DNA of 64,000 bases from assembly GCA_964016875.1 (NCBI GenBank), contig OZ024721.1:39242210-39306209 (forward strand), in the 5' to 3' direction. The position numbers and the translations under genes were made by a program. Under the pieces are notes generated by a model that had not been told where the DNA came from, did no database searches, and saw only the letters and a list, made by a program, of their open reading frames with translations. Source of the stretch: Fallopia convolvulus. Its lineage: Eukaryota > Streptophyta > Magnoliopsida > Caryophyllales > Polygonaceae. Positions 21,328 to 32,144 of the stretch are shown one piece after another. How positions within the stretch are numbered: the stretch's first letter is position 1; each line of letters starts with the position of its first letter.

Positions 21328-22617
21328 CCTCTAAGAGCCATCATTCTTGGGCACCATGATAACCGGCATGACGCACTAGCTGAGGCTCTCATGAATGAAC
21401 CCCTCGTCCAATAGCTCTTAGACTTGGCATTGCAATTCCTGAGTACCCTTAGGAGACACCCTATACGCAACTCAGTTAGGAAGTGAAGCTCCTGGGATAA
21501 GATCTATCTTGTGCTCAATCCCACGGATCAGCGACAACCCCTCCGACAGCTCCTTCGACATGACATCCTCAAATTCCTTCAAAAGAGAAACAATACAAGG
21601 GGGAAGTGTTCGATCCAAATCAGCTAAAACAATAAATAAGGGGCATAATATGAAACAAGGAAGACTCTCCTGTAGTGACTTATTCACGTCGCGGCAGCTC
21701 GCAAGAAAGAGGCGATCCTAACGCATCCCGAGAAGAGGTGGCTCGGCCTCCTCAATTCTGGAACTTCATAAGGTTAACTTTTAAGAACCAGTAGCTCCTT
21801 GTAAATGGTGATATTTGGCCCTAGAAACGCTTGAAAATTTGTCTCGTAGCTCTAGTAGACCGAATTTTTGTGACGCAACCGCGTGTGGCGCGATGTTGGG
21901 TGAAGGTTGTGGGCTCCCTCGACGTTTTTTGAATTTCCCTGGGCATTTTTCTTGGGAATCTGTTGGAATTACATAATCTAGATGGTTTACACCAGAAACA
22001 CCCCTAGAATCGGTCGAGAATTGGGTAAGGCCCAAATTTGGCGAACCAGCGCTTGCCGGCGCGACGTTGGGGCCTCGACTCAAGTTTGGTCGACCCGACT
22101 CCTTCTCCTTGTGGCATTTTCTGGTCCCATCATCAATATGCTCAAAATAAGGGGGGTTGGGGCTAGAGACACCATCCGTAGCACCGATAATAGCTGGGGT
22201 GCTCGATTGGTCTTGATTTGGCGCGTTCGGTGGAGGCATCGTGTCCCTAGTCTTTTGGCATTGCCTTTCGACCTAGTCCTGCAATGCTTCACTAGGTGAC
22301 ATAGGTAAGGGAGTCATGCACTTGCCATGGAAATTGAAAATGTAGGTGTTGAAAAATCCATCGTGAAGCACGCGACGGTCGAATTGCCATGGGTGCCCCA
22401 ACAAAAGATGTGTGGTGTCCATAGATGTAGCCAAGGAAGAGGTAGATTGATTAGCACCAAAACCGAATGGAGAAGGCTTAGAACCATACCTCGAAGACGA
22501 CCAAGACATCTTATTTCGCATCTCTTGTTTATGGATTTGCATTGCCGTATGAACAAGAGAGCTAAGGTCTTTAATGGAAATTATTTCATGCCTGTCTTCG
22601 ACCCATATCTGGAGTTT
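21328..22617 (-). pseudogene. G1 protease-like region and linker to RT
   Basis: At the right, a gag-tail piece runs directly into LLGHPWQFDRRVLHDGF (22.43-22.38 kb) and LPMSPSEAL, which mark the end of the gypsy protease region. The linker follows (22.24-21.78 kb, variable). The RT lead-in is LPPCIVSLLKEFEDVMSKEL with RGIEHKIDLIPGASLPN at 21.6-21.47 kb, then the stretch 21.47-21.33 kb with several stops. The protease active-site segment appears to be deleted, since gag-like Ser-rich sequence joins TTHLLLGHPW without it. Sequence right of 22617 no longer resembles gypsy gag. Confidence 0.8.
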
Positions 22618-23470
22618 GGTATTTTTAGATATCGGTATCAGACGATATCTTTTGATATCGTGATATGAATTTTCTCTCCATTTGATATATCAATTGATTG
22701 GACGGAATGACTGATATCCAACCTTTACCCATCTTTATTCGTCTTTCTCCCCTCTTGTCTTGTTTCATTATAATTACATAGATATGGCATGTACCAACAA
22801 CGACCAACACTGGTGTAAACAAGCACCGACCAACACCGGCGTCGACCAGCACCGACCAACACCTGCTACACCAGCTCTGCCTTATCTTCGGTGTAGACCA
22901 TGACCGCCTAACTCCGATGTCCTAACACCGCTAGATCCGATCCGATTTTGTTTCAGGCGACTTGTATCTTCTTCTCCCTTGCCCAATTTATCCTCAAATT
23001 GACAATGATTCCACATCCATTGCTACCTCCATGCATCTTGGCTTGCTGAAGGTGTGATTCTTCGGGAAGCAGAAGTTGTTGTTAGTGAGATTGGCGTAAT
23101 CAACTAGGGGGATGCTGAGATGCTCCCGGCCATTAAAATTGGAAGAATCTTTCATTTTAGATTTCTAGGGTTTTGATAGTTATTTTACAAACTTAATAAA
23201 AAGTATTCACCATGTGTACGATTACAAATAACTTTAAAAAAATTATATTTGACAATACAAACTTTAGAAAATAACAATATATAAATTTTAAATTTTGCTA
23301 TCGTATATCAAATTGTATTTCACTAAACAATAGGTATAAGATATGAATGATATTTTGAATATATCAAACAAAGATATTGATATATATGCTCACACCTATA
23401 TCTTATACTGATACCGATATTTGATATCCTTAAGATATTGTTTATCATACGAGCCCTTAATATTATATAT
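22618..23470. other. Unresolved repeat-derived DNA right of G1
   Basis: Left and right parts carry related strings in opposite orientation, ATATCGGTATCAG near 22630 and CTGATACCGATAT near 23415. This suggests the subterminal parts of a DNA transposon. The right part ends ACGAGCCCTTA near 23458, a plausible terminus. A degenerate repeat of ACCGACCAACACC lies at about 22795-22865. No transposase or duplication is seen, so no family is assigned. Confidence 0.35.
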
Positions 23471-23520
23471 GTATATATTCATAGTCGGTTATAAAAACCT
23501 GACTTTCATTGGATTGTGAT

Positions 23521-23593
23521 CACGTGTATATATTAATACAAGTTTTCCTAGAATATTATAATCTTAATTACCCATTTGGGCTGTGATCACGTG
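23521..23593 (+). promoter_or_regulatory. Two G-boxes in a duplicated 19-bp context
   Basis: CACGTG occurs at 23521-23526 and 23588-23593, each within TTGGRYTGTGATCACGTGT. G-boxes bind plant bHLH and bZIP regulators. They lie about 0.65-0.72 kb upstream of the GST start codon. A link to GST expression is inference. Confidence 0.5.
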
Positions 23594-24147
23594 TGAAGGG
23601 ACGCTTATATACAAAATAAGAAGAAATCTGAGACATTGGATGAAGAAATAAATATAGGAGACGCGACAAAATGTGCATCTAAACTAGCCTTTTTTGCATC
23701 AAACAAATTGATGCCTACTCAATTAGTTCCTCTCAAACAATTTCTTTTTAAAAATACCTAAATAGTTCCGCAAAATAATATGTCTAGACAAAATTCGCTC
23801 TTATTTGGCATATAATCGGTAGTTAACCTCTGATCCTTGGACTGCTAACCATTTAACCTCTTTTCCAAAATATTCTAAAACTGTCCTAATTAATATCTAC
23901 ACAACTGTGGTTTTTCAATTTCGCCACCCGAGATAATTCCAAAGTTTTGTAAATGTATTCACATTCTTCATGAACCCATTTTCATAATTACTAACGTGCT
24001 CTTTAGTCGGCCCGTTGGCTAACGAACCCATTAAAATTAAGCATTTGACAACATGAATGATATTCATCCTAATAAATTCTTCTATTCTAGAAAATACCAA
24101 AATAATGGGTTGATATCTAACAACTACCCCGGCCCTGAGCATTCATC

Positions 24148-24155
24148 TTTAAATA
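24148..24155 (+). promoter_or_regulatory. Probable TATA box of the GST gene
   Basis: TTTAAATA lies 85 bp upstream of the GST ATG at 24240, a normal distance for a plant TATA box with a 5' UTR of about 55-60 nt. No other strong TATA box lies nearer. Confidence 0.5.
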
Positions 24156-24239
24156 GCAGTAGCATTTTATACATTCTGCTAACTTGCCATATCTCCAGCC
24201 GTGCGCGGTCAGCTTCATCAAATCAAAAGAATACTGAAA

Positions 24240-25925
24240 ATGGGAGTGAAAGTGTACGGAGCAGTAAAAGCAGCTTGCCCGCAGAGGGTGATTGCCTGTT
24301 TGATGGAGCTTGAAGTCGACTTCGAGCTCGTCCATGTCGATCTCCAATCCGGCGAGCATAAGTCTCCCGACTTTCTAACCCGTCAGGTTTACAAACCGCA
24401 GATGCACCATAATTAATTTATTAAAATTGCATTTGGTATTTATAATATATTGATTTCTTATGTTATTATGGGTTGGTTGCAGCCATTTGGACAAGTGCCT
24501 GTGATCGAAGACGGAGATTTCAGGCTTTACGGTATGCATCTATTAGTTGTTGCAAAGTAGTTTTTAAGCGAGAAATATTTTTTTTGTTTTAGAGAATGTA
24601 AAAAGTAAAGATATACATGAATTTTAAAAGTGTTAGAAATAATTTTTGAATAAAAAAAGCTTTTATAAAACTAATGAAATACACAAAATCTTTGACATTT
24701 TTATTGTAATCTTACACATATGCCAACGTCTACCCTTTTCGATCATATGTTGTACTGATCGAACCTCGTATATTTCTATACTACACTCTCCCAAATTTTT
24801 TTTGATAATGATGAAAAAGGACTAAACATTATTTAAACGAGGTATAATCTGACCTCTAACGTTATTGAAAAACAATAAGAAAATTCTTGAGTAGGATAGC
24901 AATACATGAAAATCTAGAGTAAAAATAAAAATAAACTATGGTATATGTATATACATAAAAATGATAAAATTCGGTGAGCTATTAAACTAGGAGAGTTGTG
25001 CATATAATTGAATTAGTTTTAGTCCAATTCAATGAGATTTCAACCAAAATATATGACAATAAAATTAATCATGAGATTATAGTTTTCCATGTAAAAAAAT
25101 ACCCTCCACAAAAGAAAAGAAGCCTATGGCTGTAAGCATAGGAAAAACACTAAGTATTTCCTTTAACAAACTTTAAATTTAGTAAATTTTTTTTATTGAA
25201 ATAGGGTATAATGGATTTGATATTATATATTAATGGATATAAAATATATATATATATATATATATTTTCTAATTATTCATTTAGCTTAAAAACTAACCAG
25301 TGTAGCATATAAATGGGCTTTCGGACATCTAGTCAAACGGTTAAGAATTTTTTCGACTCCTAATGACAGTGACCAAGACCAAAAAATAAGGGAATAAATT
25401 TTTTTCGAGAAAAAAAATAGGAATTTTTTTTTAGAAAATACAAGATTGGAATTGCACCTAAACTTTGAATTGGCAGAGTCGAGAGCAATCATAAGGTACC
25501 TAGCAGCCAAGCACTTTGACAAGAACCCAAAGCTCTTAGGCAGGAGCCTGGAGGAGCGAGCCATGGTCGATCAATGGCTCGAAGTCGAGGCCCACAACTT
25601 CAACGAACTCGTCTACACTATCATCCTCAACGTCCTCGTCTTCCCCCGTATGGGCCAACGCTCTGACATGGCCCTTGTCGAGTCGTCCAAATAGAAGCTC
25701 GAAAAAGTCCTCGACATCTACGATGAGTGCCTGGCCAAGTCAAAGTACTTGACCGGAGACAGCTTCACACTTGCTGACCTCAGCCACTTGCCCGGGATCC
25801 GGTACTTGACTCAGGATGTGGGGCTCGGTTACTTGGTCGCAGAGAGGAAGAATTTGAGTGTTTGGTGGGAGAACATCTCCTCCCGCCCGGCTTGGAAGAA
25901 GATTCTCCAAATGGCTGAGATTTAA
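24240..25925 (+). pseudogene. Phi-class glutathione S-transferase (GSTF) with one in-frame stop
   Basis: GSTs join glutathione to, or carry, hydrophobic compounds in the cytosol. Exon 1 is 24240-24386 (49 codons, MGVKVYGAVKAACPQRV to FLTRQ). Exon 2 is 24483-24531 (49 nt, PFGQVPVIEDGDFRLY) and exon 3 is 25477-25925. All junctions have GT/AG, and exon 2 has the 49-nt size usual for phi GSTs. Joined, they give 214 codons, the normal family length. The N-terminal thioredoxin-like half has the VPVIEDGDF and ESRAIIRYLAAKH glutathione-site motifs. The C-terminal helical half ends SSRPAWKKIL. TAG at 25692-25694 stops translation after residue 137, where relatives have Glu, Gln or Lys before KLEKVLD. 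AACPQRV in place of the Ser-containing N-terminal motif resembles the GSTF11/12 (TT19/AN9-type, flavonoid-transport) group; that subgroup call is tentative. Intron 2 (945 nt) is AT-rich with a (TA)n run. Everything else is intact, so a recent null allele or sequencing error is possible. Confidence 0.93.
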
Positions 25926-26463
25926 TTACTTAATTAATATATTACTCTATTTTTAAGTGATTTGTTGTAATGATAATGTATGCAATTTGTACTTTGTGTG
26001 TATGTCCGTATTCATATTCAAGTTTGTTTTAGGGTTTGGGCTTCTCGTGTAGTTATTTCCTGCTTATATAAGACAGGTTTGTGGTTGTATTGATTTCTTT
26101 ATGCTTTTCTTTTTCTTTCCATAATGGAAACAATTATATATGTAGCAAATCATTGCAACAGAGTGGTATTATATGTTACTATAAAATTTGTATTGTTTGT
26201 GAGCTGTGATAATTCAATCCACCAAATTTACTGCTTTCAACTTTAGTCCCTATCCACTAATGTATGCATGAATAATGCATCTTTGCTGTAATTTTTTGAC
26301 AATATTTTTTTTTCTTTTTTTTAATCATGAAATGAATGATTTTAAGTTTAATTTTACAAATGAAAACTGATTAAGCATGAGTATTCTCGATTAATCACGA
26401 GTATTCTCGATTAATTTTACAAATGAAAACTGAATGATATAATTTTAAGTTTAATTTTACACA
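25926..26463 (+). other. GST 3' flank
   Basis: AT-rich sequence after the GST stop includes the likely 3' UTR. At 26341-26460, strings GAGTATTCTCGATTAAT and TTAATTTTACAAATGAAAAC are each duplicated just before the CACTA remnant begins. This may mark the scar of a truncated insertion. No gene is seen. Confidence 0.55.
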
Positions 26464-27649
26464 GTTGGTGATAAAGCTCGAGTTGAGGGATCAATATGCA
26501 ATGCATATCTTGTTCAGGAGACGTCCATCTTTTGCTCATTTGATAAAGCTCGAACATTGCGTAGAGGACCCACGCGTAAGCTTACAAAAGATGAATATCA
26601 TTTGATACAAACTTATATACTCATGAACTGCAAAGAGATGGAACCCTTTATTGAATAAGTGTCATGAAATATATAAATTGCCTCTATGTTTTAATAGGTA
26701 GCCTAAATTTTCTAAATCATTAATTGATAGGTATTATTTGTCAAAATTTATCCGCCCATCAAATCTAACAATAAGCGAAGCCCAAGAACAAGTCATATTG
26801 GAAAGACACTTTCACCTCTGGTTCTACTCCCATGTAAGTATTTATTATATTGATAATGTTTATGTACAGTGTAATGAAGTAATTGATCGTTTATTACTTT
26901 TACTTCCTCTCTATATATGTACAGGCTGACAGTCCGGCTATTTTAGATTCGAACATTGCAACACTAGCTCGAGGACCTGCATTCCAAGTCATGACATATC
27001 CTGGTTATGTTGTGAATGGTTATCGCTTTCACACGAAGGTACACACATCAACGCGGGCAACTGACAGTAGTGGAGTTTGTGTTCTTGGTGGACAAAGCTT
27101 CGACACCGACGAGGAGGACTACTATGTTGTGCTAGATGAAATAATTGAGCTCAATTACGTATCACCAACCATCAAACGTCCTATTGTATTCAACTGCTCT
27201 TGGTTTGACACTAGAATCCGTGGAGGGATCCGCATTCACCGTCGTCTAAAACTAGTTGATGTGAGCAGACATAAAATGTTGAGAACAAAGGACCATTACA
27301 TCTTCGCACATCAATCCACTCAAGTTTACTTCCTCGACTAGCCAAAGGTGCGACGTACAAATGCTGACTGGATTGCAATATGTAGTGAAGTCACGCCAGT
27401 GGCCTGATGAAGGTACTAGTGGAGATCCGCATGAGGGCAGTTCACGTCGGGTTGCCGTTGAGGAGGGATTTCAATAGGATCTGTCACTTCCATAGTTATC
27501 GACCACACACAAGATGCTCATCCACTCGGTCCGCTAAATGACCCAAGCGGTATGGATACAGTCGTTGATGTGGAAGCTGAGACATCTAGTGACATGTCAG
27601 AAGAGAAGTTTGACAGTGAATCAGATACCGATGAGGAAGCTTTTTAATC
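26464..27649 (+). pseudogene. CACTA TNP2 transposase, C-terminal remnant (DUF4218 end and DUF4216)
   Basis: TNP2 is the DNA-cutting transposase of En/Spm (CACTA) elements. The plus strand opens in the end of DUF4218 (KARVEGSICNAYLVQE), followed by RKLTKDEYHLIQTYIL and MNCKEMEPFIE. After an intron-like gap comes SEAQEQVILERHFHLWFYSH, a GT donor at 26833 and an AG acceptor before ADSPAILDSN at 26924. DUF4216 follows: LARGPAFQVMTYPGYVVNGY RFHTK and FNCSWFDT, ending QVYFLD with a TAG at 27339-27341. Beyond the stop, homologous sequence continues to an acidic C-terminus and TAA at 27647. Everything N-terminal to DUF4218 is missing, so the element is 5'-truncated. Confidence 0.87.
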
Positions 27650-28430
27650 AATAGTTTGCCAACTGATATCGGTTGTGTAACAAAATTGAGATCACTAGTC
27701 TAAACTTTATGCATAAATTGATTTTCAAACAAATCGATCATAATGATGTATAAATGAGTTGATCAATTTCAAAATAAATCATTTTGGTCTAGCGACCACA
27801 TAATCGCTATATTGGTGGCGACGACCGCCGCCACTAAGGCGGGGACCGCCACCACTAAAGCGGGGACCGCCGCCACTAAGGCGGGAACCGCCGCCAATTG
27901 TGAAATTCCACCCTTAGTTACGGCAAATTGAGGCGGCGGGCGTCGCAATTAAAGCGGCAGTCCCCGCCTTTAGTGACGACGTGGACACTAATGGTGAAAT
28001 ATACGGAGGCAATTAAAAAATTGAGCGGGGGTTCAAATTTTTTTGGGGATTAGCGACCATGTGGTTGCTAAACCCAAAAAAAGGAGCAAAGATGTTCAAA
28101 AAGGCGGAGTATCCAAAATTTTGGATTTAGCGACCACTCAAGACTCTCTAGTTTATGAGCGACCATGTGGTCGCAAAAAATCGGTGTTTTTTTAAAAACC
28201 TGCATCCACGTGGTCGCTAATTAGCGACTGCGTGGATGCTAATGTTAGGTTATAATCCAGTCGAGAATCGAGAACGTCATTTACTCCGCTTTTAATTTTG
28301 CCTTTCGCTCTTGAGTCCGCCACCACGAGAATCAGGAACCGCCGCTTCTCTACCCTCCTCTCCTCCCTCCCTCTCCCCTCCGACGTCGGGACTCGCCGCC
28401 GCCTTTGTCTGCGCTGGGAGGCGCCACTGT
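27650..28430 (+). other. CACTA subterminal repeat block, left
   Basis: Between about 27785 and 28250 are repeated TTAGCGACCA/TGGTCGCTAA motifs and GCGGGGACCGCCGCCACTAA units in both orientations. The same motifs fill 50345-50700 next to the CACTA right end, so this is CACTA subterminal DNA. After 28260 comes a pyrimidine-rich stretch resembling a 5' UTR, cut at 28430 by an LTR element. It is either the 3' side of the TNP2 element or the 5' side of the element that encodes the downstream Transposase_24 protein. Confidence 0.7.
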
Positions 28431-31295
28431 TGAAGGGTTTCTTGAACAAATAAATTTATATTCAAGACCCCGCTGAGTATAGAGGAGTCAGGTTGCTCCA
28501 CGGGAATGAGAATAGTGCTAAAGATTAGTCGATAAACTACGAAAAGCAAGGAAATAACGAGCAAACAACGCCAAGACCGAACCGAAGTGGGTCGTGCACG
28601 ACCATAAGAGGGTCGGTCCTGGGCACAATAACACACGAACGAACACAAACAAGAGCTAGGGTTCCAGCACGACTTTAGTACTTGAGATCAAAGAAAAGAC
28701 AAGAGTTTTAATCAATATAAAAGACAAATCCTAGGGCTAGGGCTACCACAACAACAATCATACATGCTTCCAACAAGAATTCACAATTATCATGCAATTT
28801 AGATCATAGAAGAGTCAACTTTCGCAAACAATTCAAGTTATTCAATCAACTTTCGCAAATTAAACAACTCTCTATCTATCCTTCAACCTAGGAATATCAA
28901 CTTTCGCAAATAATCCTATTAGAACTAATCAAGCAATCAAATTTACACTTTCTCTTTTGGGTTAATCGTAAGATATGCCTCAACTGTCGCAAAGGAATTT
29001 AGCACAAGATAGTTAAATATGATCATCAAGCATACAAATTATGAATTCATATTTTTAGACATGCATGATTATGTTGGGTTTTTACCCAACCCTAGAATTT
29101 AGGAAAACTACTCACTCATGGCAAAAAGAGACGAAAACATGATTCAAAACAAACTGAAATTCGAATAAAACTAAGAAGAAATCTTACAAAAAGTCTTAAC
29201 CTTGTTCTCCAACTCTCCCTCCAAATAACCAAAAAGCGGAATCTTTAAACTAAAGGGTTTAACCCCCTTTTATAGAAGAAAAGGAGCCCTAAATTAACTA
29301 GGAAACAAGATAAAACAACCTTCCTAAAATACAAAGATTGAATAATCCATAAGATCTCGAAATAATGACAAAGTCGGCGCCACACACGACCCAATATGGG
29401 TCGTGCACGACCCTAACAAGGTCGAGCCTGGGTCTTGTTCTCTAACTTCCTTAGCTTCGCTCGTGTATGACCCAAATTAGCTCGATCTTAGGTCGATTTC
29501 TTCACCTTCCTCTTGTTCTCACTCTCCTTGGCCCTTCTTCCTTAGCTCATCCACTCTAATCTTCCTCATAGCTTGTCCACCTTCTCTTGCAATGCTCCAA
29601 ACTCTTCTTCCAAGCTCCAAAACACCTACAAAACGACACAAAAGTTGCGTAGCTTCCGAATCTCAAGGAAATACGAAAACTAAAGCAAAAAGACTCAAAA
29701 ACATAAGACTCAAGCATGAAAACCACTCAATCTAATCTATCTAGACACTAAAAACCCTACATTAAAAGCGGACATCAAAACACCCCATACTTAGACTTGC
29801 TTGTCCTCAAGCAATAATCATGCAAAATCAAGACCAATAACACAATCTTCAAGCATAGCCTTTGTCAAAACATTTTAAACACAAGTGAAAAAATAGACAA
29901 GTAATTTTAACGTCATCACATATGTATGAATCTCAAGCGTAGGCAATCACAATCCAACCTCACAAGGGATATTAATGTGTTTCTCTCAACTCTCATGTGT
30001 TTAGGCTATTAATATCAACTCTCAACTCAATCTTTATGCAACATCTAATTCATCATTGAGACTTATATCACCAATCTCTCTACCTAGAGAAGTCAAAACA
30101 CATAAATCATCATAAGAACTTAGGCTCAATGAAATCTTCATAGAAGCTTCCATTCGGCCGGGTTGTAATGGGGCTTGGTAATAACATTAGGTAGGGAGAT
30201 ATTTTGGCTATGTGGTGCTAATAATATCCGGGAATCAAAGACTCCTAAAAACTCAGATTTACCAAAACACTAAAAAGATAACCAAACTCTTTCTTTTCTT
30301 TATGCACTTTTCCTTTCACTCACCCATTTATTCCAATTTATCTTGCTTACAAACAACAAGGAAATTTGGATCATGCACACTTTTCATTATCCAACTCTTT
30401 CTTCACTTTCTTTTCCTCCCTTATGATCTTCATTTTTTTTCTGCGGGAGGTCGGCCGAATCTGCATTTTTTTTTCTCTTTGTTTTCCCCTTTCTTTCCAC
30501 TTCTTTTGTATGTGCATACAGGGAACCAAATTCCTTTTACATAGCAAACTGCAAGATTCTCAAACACCCAACCCAAAATTACCCCACACTTGAACCAATA
30601 CAACTCACTCAACAAAACCATCACAACAACCAATAATAAGTCCTAATCCCCGGATAGGGTCAAGCTTTATTGGATAGGAAATAATTTTGTGAAGCTAAAA
30701 ATAAAAGGCTTCAAGGCTCAAATTGGCTTCAAAAAGTGGATAATGTAAGGGTAGATATGGATAAATAAGGCTTATGAAAAATAAGTTCTTAATCATAATT
30801 AACATGCATGAACAAACTCATAGCGGCTTTAAGAAATAGATAACCATATCAATAACAAGAGATAAATGCATAAAGAGAGCAAATCACACATATAAAGAAG
30901 ATGGATTTTATGAAGATCTCCCTATAAGGACAAAATTCCTCACTAGGTAAAAATTTTGTTGGATTGCAATTACTTCCACTTCAGACATATGCTCAATTTC
31001 ATCACAAGTCAATTTTCACAATCAAAAGCAATTTCTCAAGACTTGGGCTATACTATCCAAATATGCCAGAGGAATTATATGATAAGCATGAAAATTAAAT
31101 CTCATCATAGGACATCTAAGATGGAGCATTTCTCTATCCTAAAAATATTTTTGGATTTTTTCGACATTTTTCAATTTTTTTGATTGATATTTAATTTTTT
31201 TGTAAGGAAAGCAAAGCAACTAAAACCAACTTAAACCAACTAGACATCAAAGCAAGACAAAATACACAAACACAACTAAAACACAAAGACACGCA
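28431..31295 (-). repeat. Left (3') LTR of the gag-protease element
   Basis: It begins TGAAGGGTTTCTTG. Homology with the right LTR runs to 31018; the likely end is GACACGCA at 31295, just before the polypurine tract. Open frames at 30212-30593 are simple LTR sequence, repeated unchanged in the other LTR. Confidence 0.85.
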
Positions 31296-31301
31296 CTCGA
31301 G

Positions 31302-31323
31302 TTTTCTTTTCCCTCCCTACCCC
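31302..31323 (-). other. Polypurine tract
   Basis: On the minus strand this is a GGGGTAGGGAGGGAAAAGAAAA-type run directly upstream of the 3' LTR, where plus-strand DNA synthesis is primed. Confidence 0.7.
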
Positions 31324-31689
31324 ATACTTAAACCTAACAGTGTCCCCACTGTTATAACAAAGCAAGGTAAAAATAGAGAAGTAGGGAAAAGAAAACGAAC
31401 TCACAAGATAAACTCTGGAGCGGCTTTGAAGACATCCTTGAACACTTGAAAGAGAGGTGAATCATTATAAAGAAACCATAGTCGGCAGAACTTTTTCTCG
31501 GTTTTCCTGCAAGGGTCGTTACCGACCTTGTGGGGGTTGTTAACGAGCCACGGTGCCGCGTTGATTTTGCCCAATCTCGCCTGCATCACTTAGCAAAATA
31601 ATTCTATTCCAAAAATCTATTATCTAGTCCTAAAAAAAACAAATCAAAAGAAAGCTACCAAAAAGATCTAAGAAAGCAAAAACAAAAAG

Positions 31690-31736
31690 TGGGTTGCCTC
31701 CCGTGAGCGCTATTTTTAACGTCGTTAGCCCGACGA
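31690..31736 (-). other. Conserved post-integrase signature without integrase
   Basis: The minus strand reads GCTAACGACGTTAAAAATAG, then CGCTCACGGGAGGCAACCCA. The equivalent block at 63557-63602 in the second Athila-type element lies just after integrase. Finding it here next to protease marks the deletion of pol. Confidence 0.75.
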
Positions 31737-31749
31737 ACTTACCTCGACT

Positions 31750-32130
31750 CTAAGGTGGCTTCTCTCCGGCTTTGTAGGGATCTTGAGGAACCCCATACTT
31801 AGTCGGAAAAGAATCAAAGCTTCTCTCCAAGACATTCGGTCCTCTATCATCCACAAGAATGCTTGGAAGTCCTACATTAGGGTTAGTAAAATCCGAAAAC
31901 CAAGGAGGCTTCGACTCTTTCAAAGTATGCTCAATAGTAGGAGATGTAAAAGAAGAATGAAAGAAAGGATCATGACCAGAATCAATTAGAACAGAGCAAG
32001 GAGACTTACCTTTGTCACTCTGAGGAGGGGTCGTTACCGAGGGTATGTGGGTCGTTATCGACACCTCTGGATCAAGGAATGCCTCGGTATCGTGCTTGTC
32101 TATCCCAATAGAGGGTTGGAATTCACCCAC
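31750..32130 (-). CDS. 126-codon retroelement ORF after protease, unrecognised
   Basis: Open frame MGEFQPSIGIDKHDTEAF to AGEKPP, in a different frame from gag-protease. It is Pro/Ser-rich with no recognised domain. Position suggests the linker that precedes RT in complete relatives, now ending near the deletion. It carries no clear catalytic motif. Confidence 0.4.
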   Translation of the reverse strand: MGEFQPSIGIDKHDTEAFLDPEVSITTHIPSVTTPPQSDKGKSPCSVLIDSGHDPFFHSSFTSPTIEHTLKESKPPWFSDFTNPNVGLPSILVDDRGPNVLERSFDSFPTKYGVPQDPYKAGEKPP

Positions 32131-32144
32131 AGCGTTGTGATTTT

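Larger units (their letters stand above)
4290..22617 (-). mobile_element. Degraded Ty3/gypsy element (G1), split by a LINE cluster and a Helitron
   Basis: Minus-strand order is protease-like region and linker (about 22.56-21.78 kb), reverse transcriptase (21.7-20.75 kb), RNase H (20.6-20.5, then 18.70-18.67, then 6.38-6.20 kb) and integrase (6.19-5.06 kb). Protease-RT-RNase H-integrase is the Ty3/gypsy order. RNase H is cut by two insertions. Taking out 18705-20516 joins a lysine codon to a leucine codon in frame. Taking out the LINE cluster plus one 14-bp duplication rejoins the codons around the KELYAL motif. The 5' LTR and most of gag are missing on the right, where sequence changes near 22617. 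Frameshifts and stops show the element is dead. Confidence 0.85.

Noticed and set aside
25240..25264. (TA)n run in GST intron 2 as a regulatory element
   Set aside because: Simple dinucleotide repeat in an AT-rich intron, with no further signal.
30212..30633. Open frames of 67-110 codons on both strands (and identical ones at 36426-36847)
   Set aside because: They lie in the LTRs of the gag-protease element and are duplicated only because LTRs are. Phe/Leu/Ser-rich, no domain.
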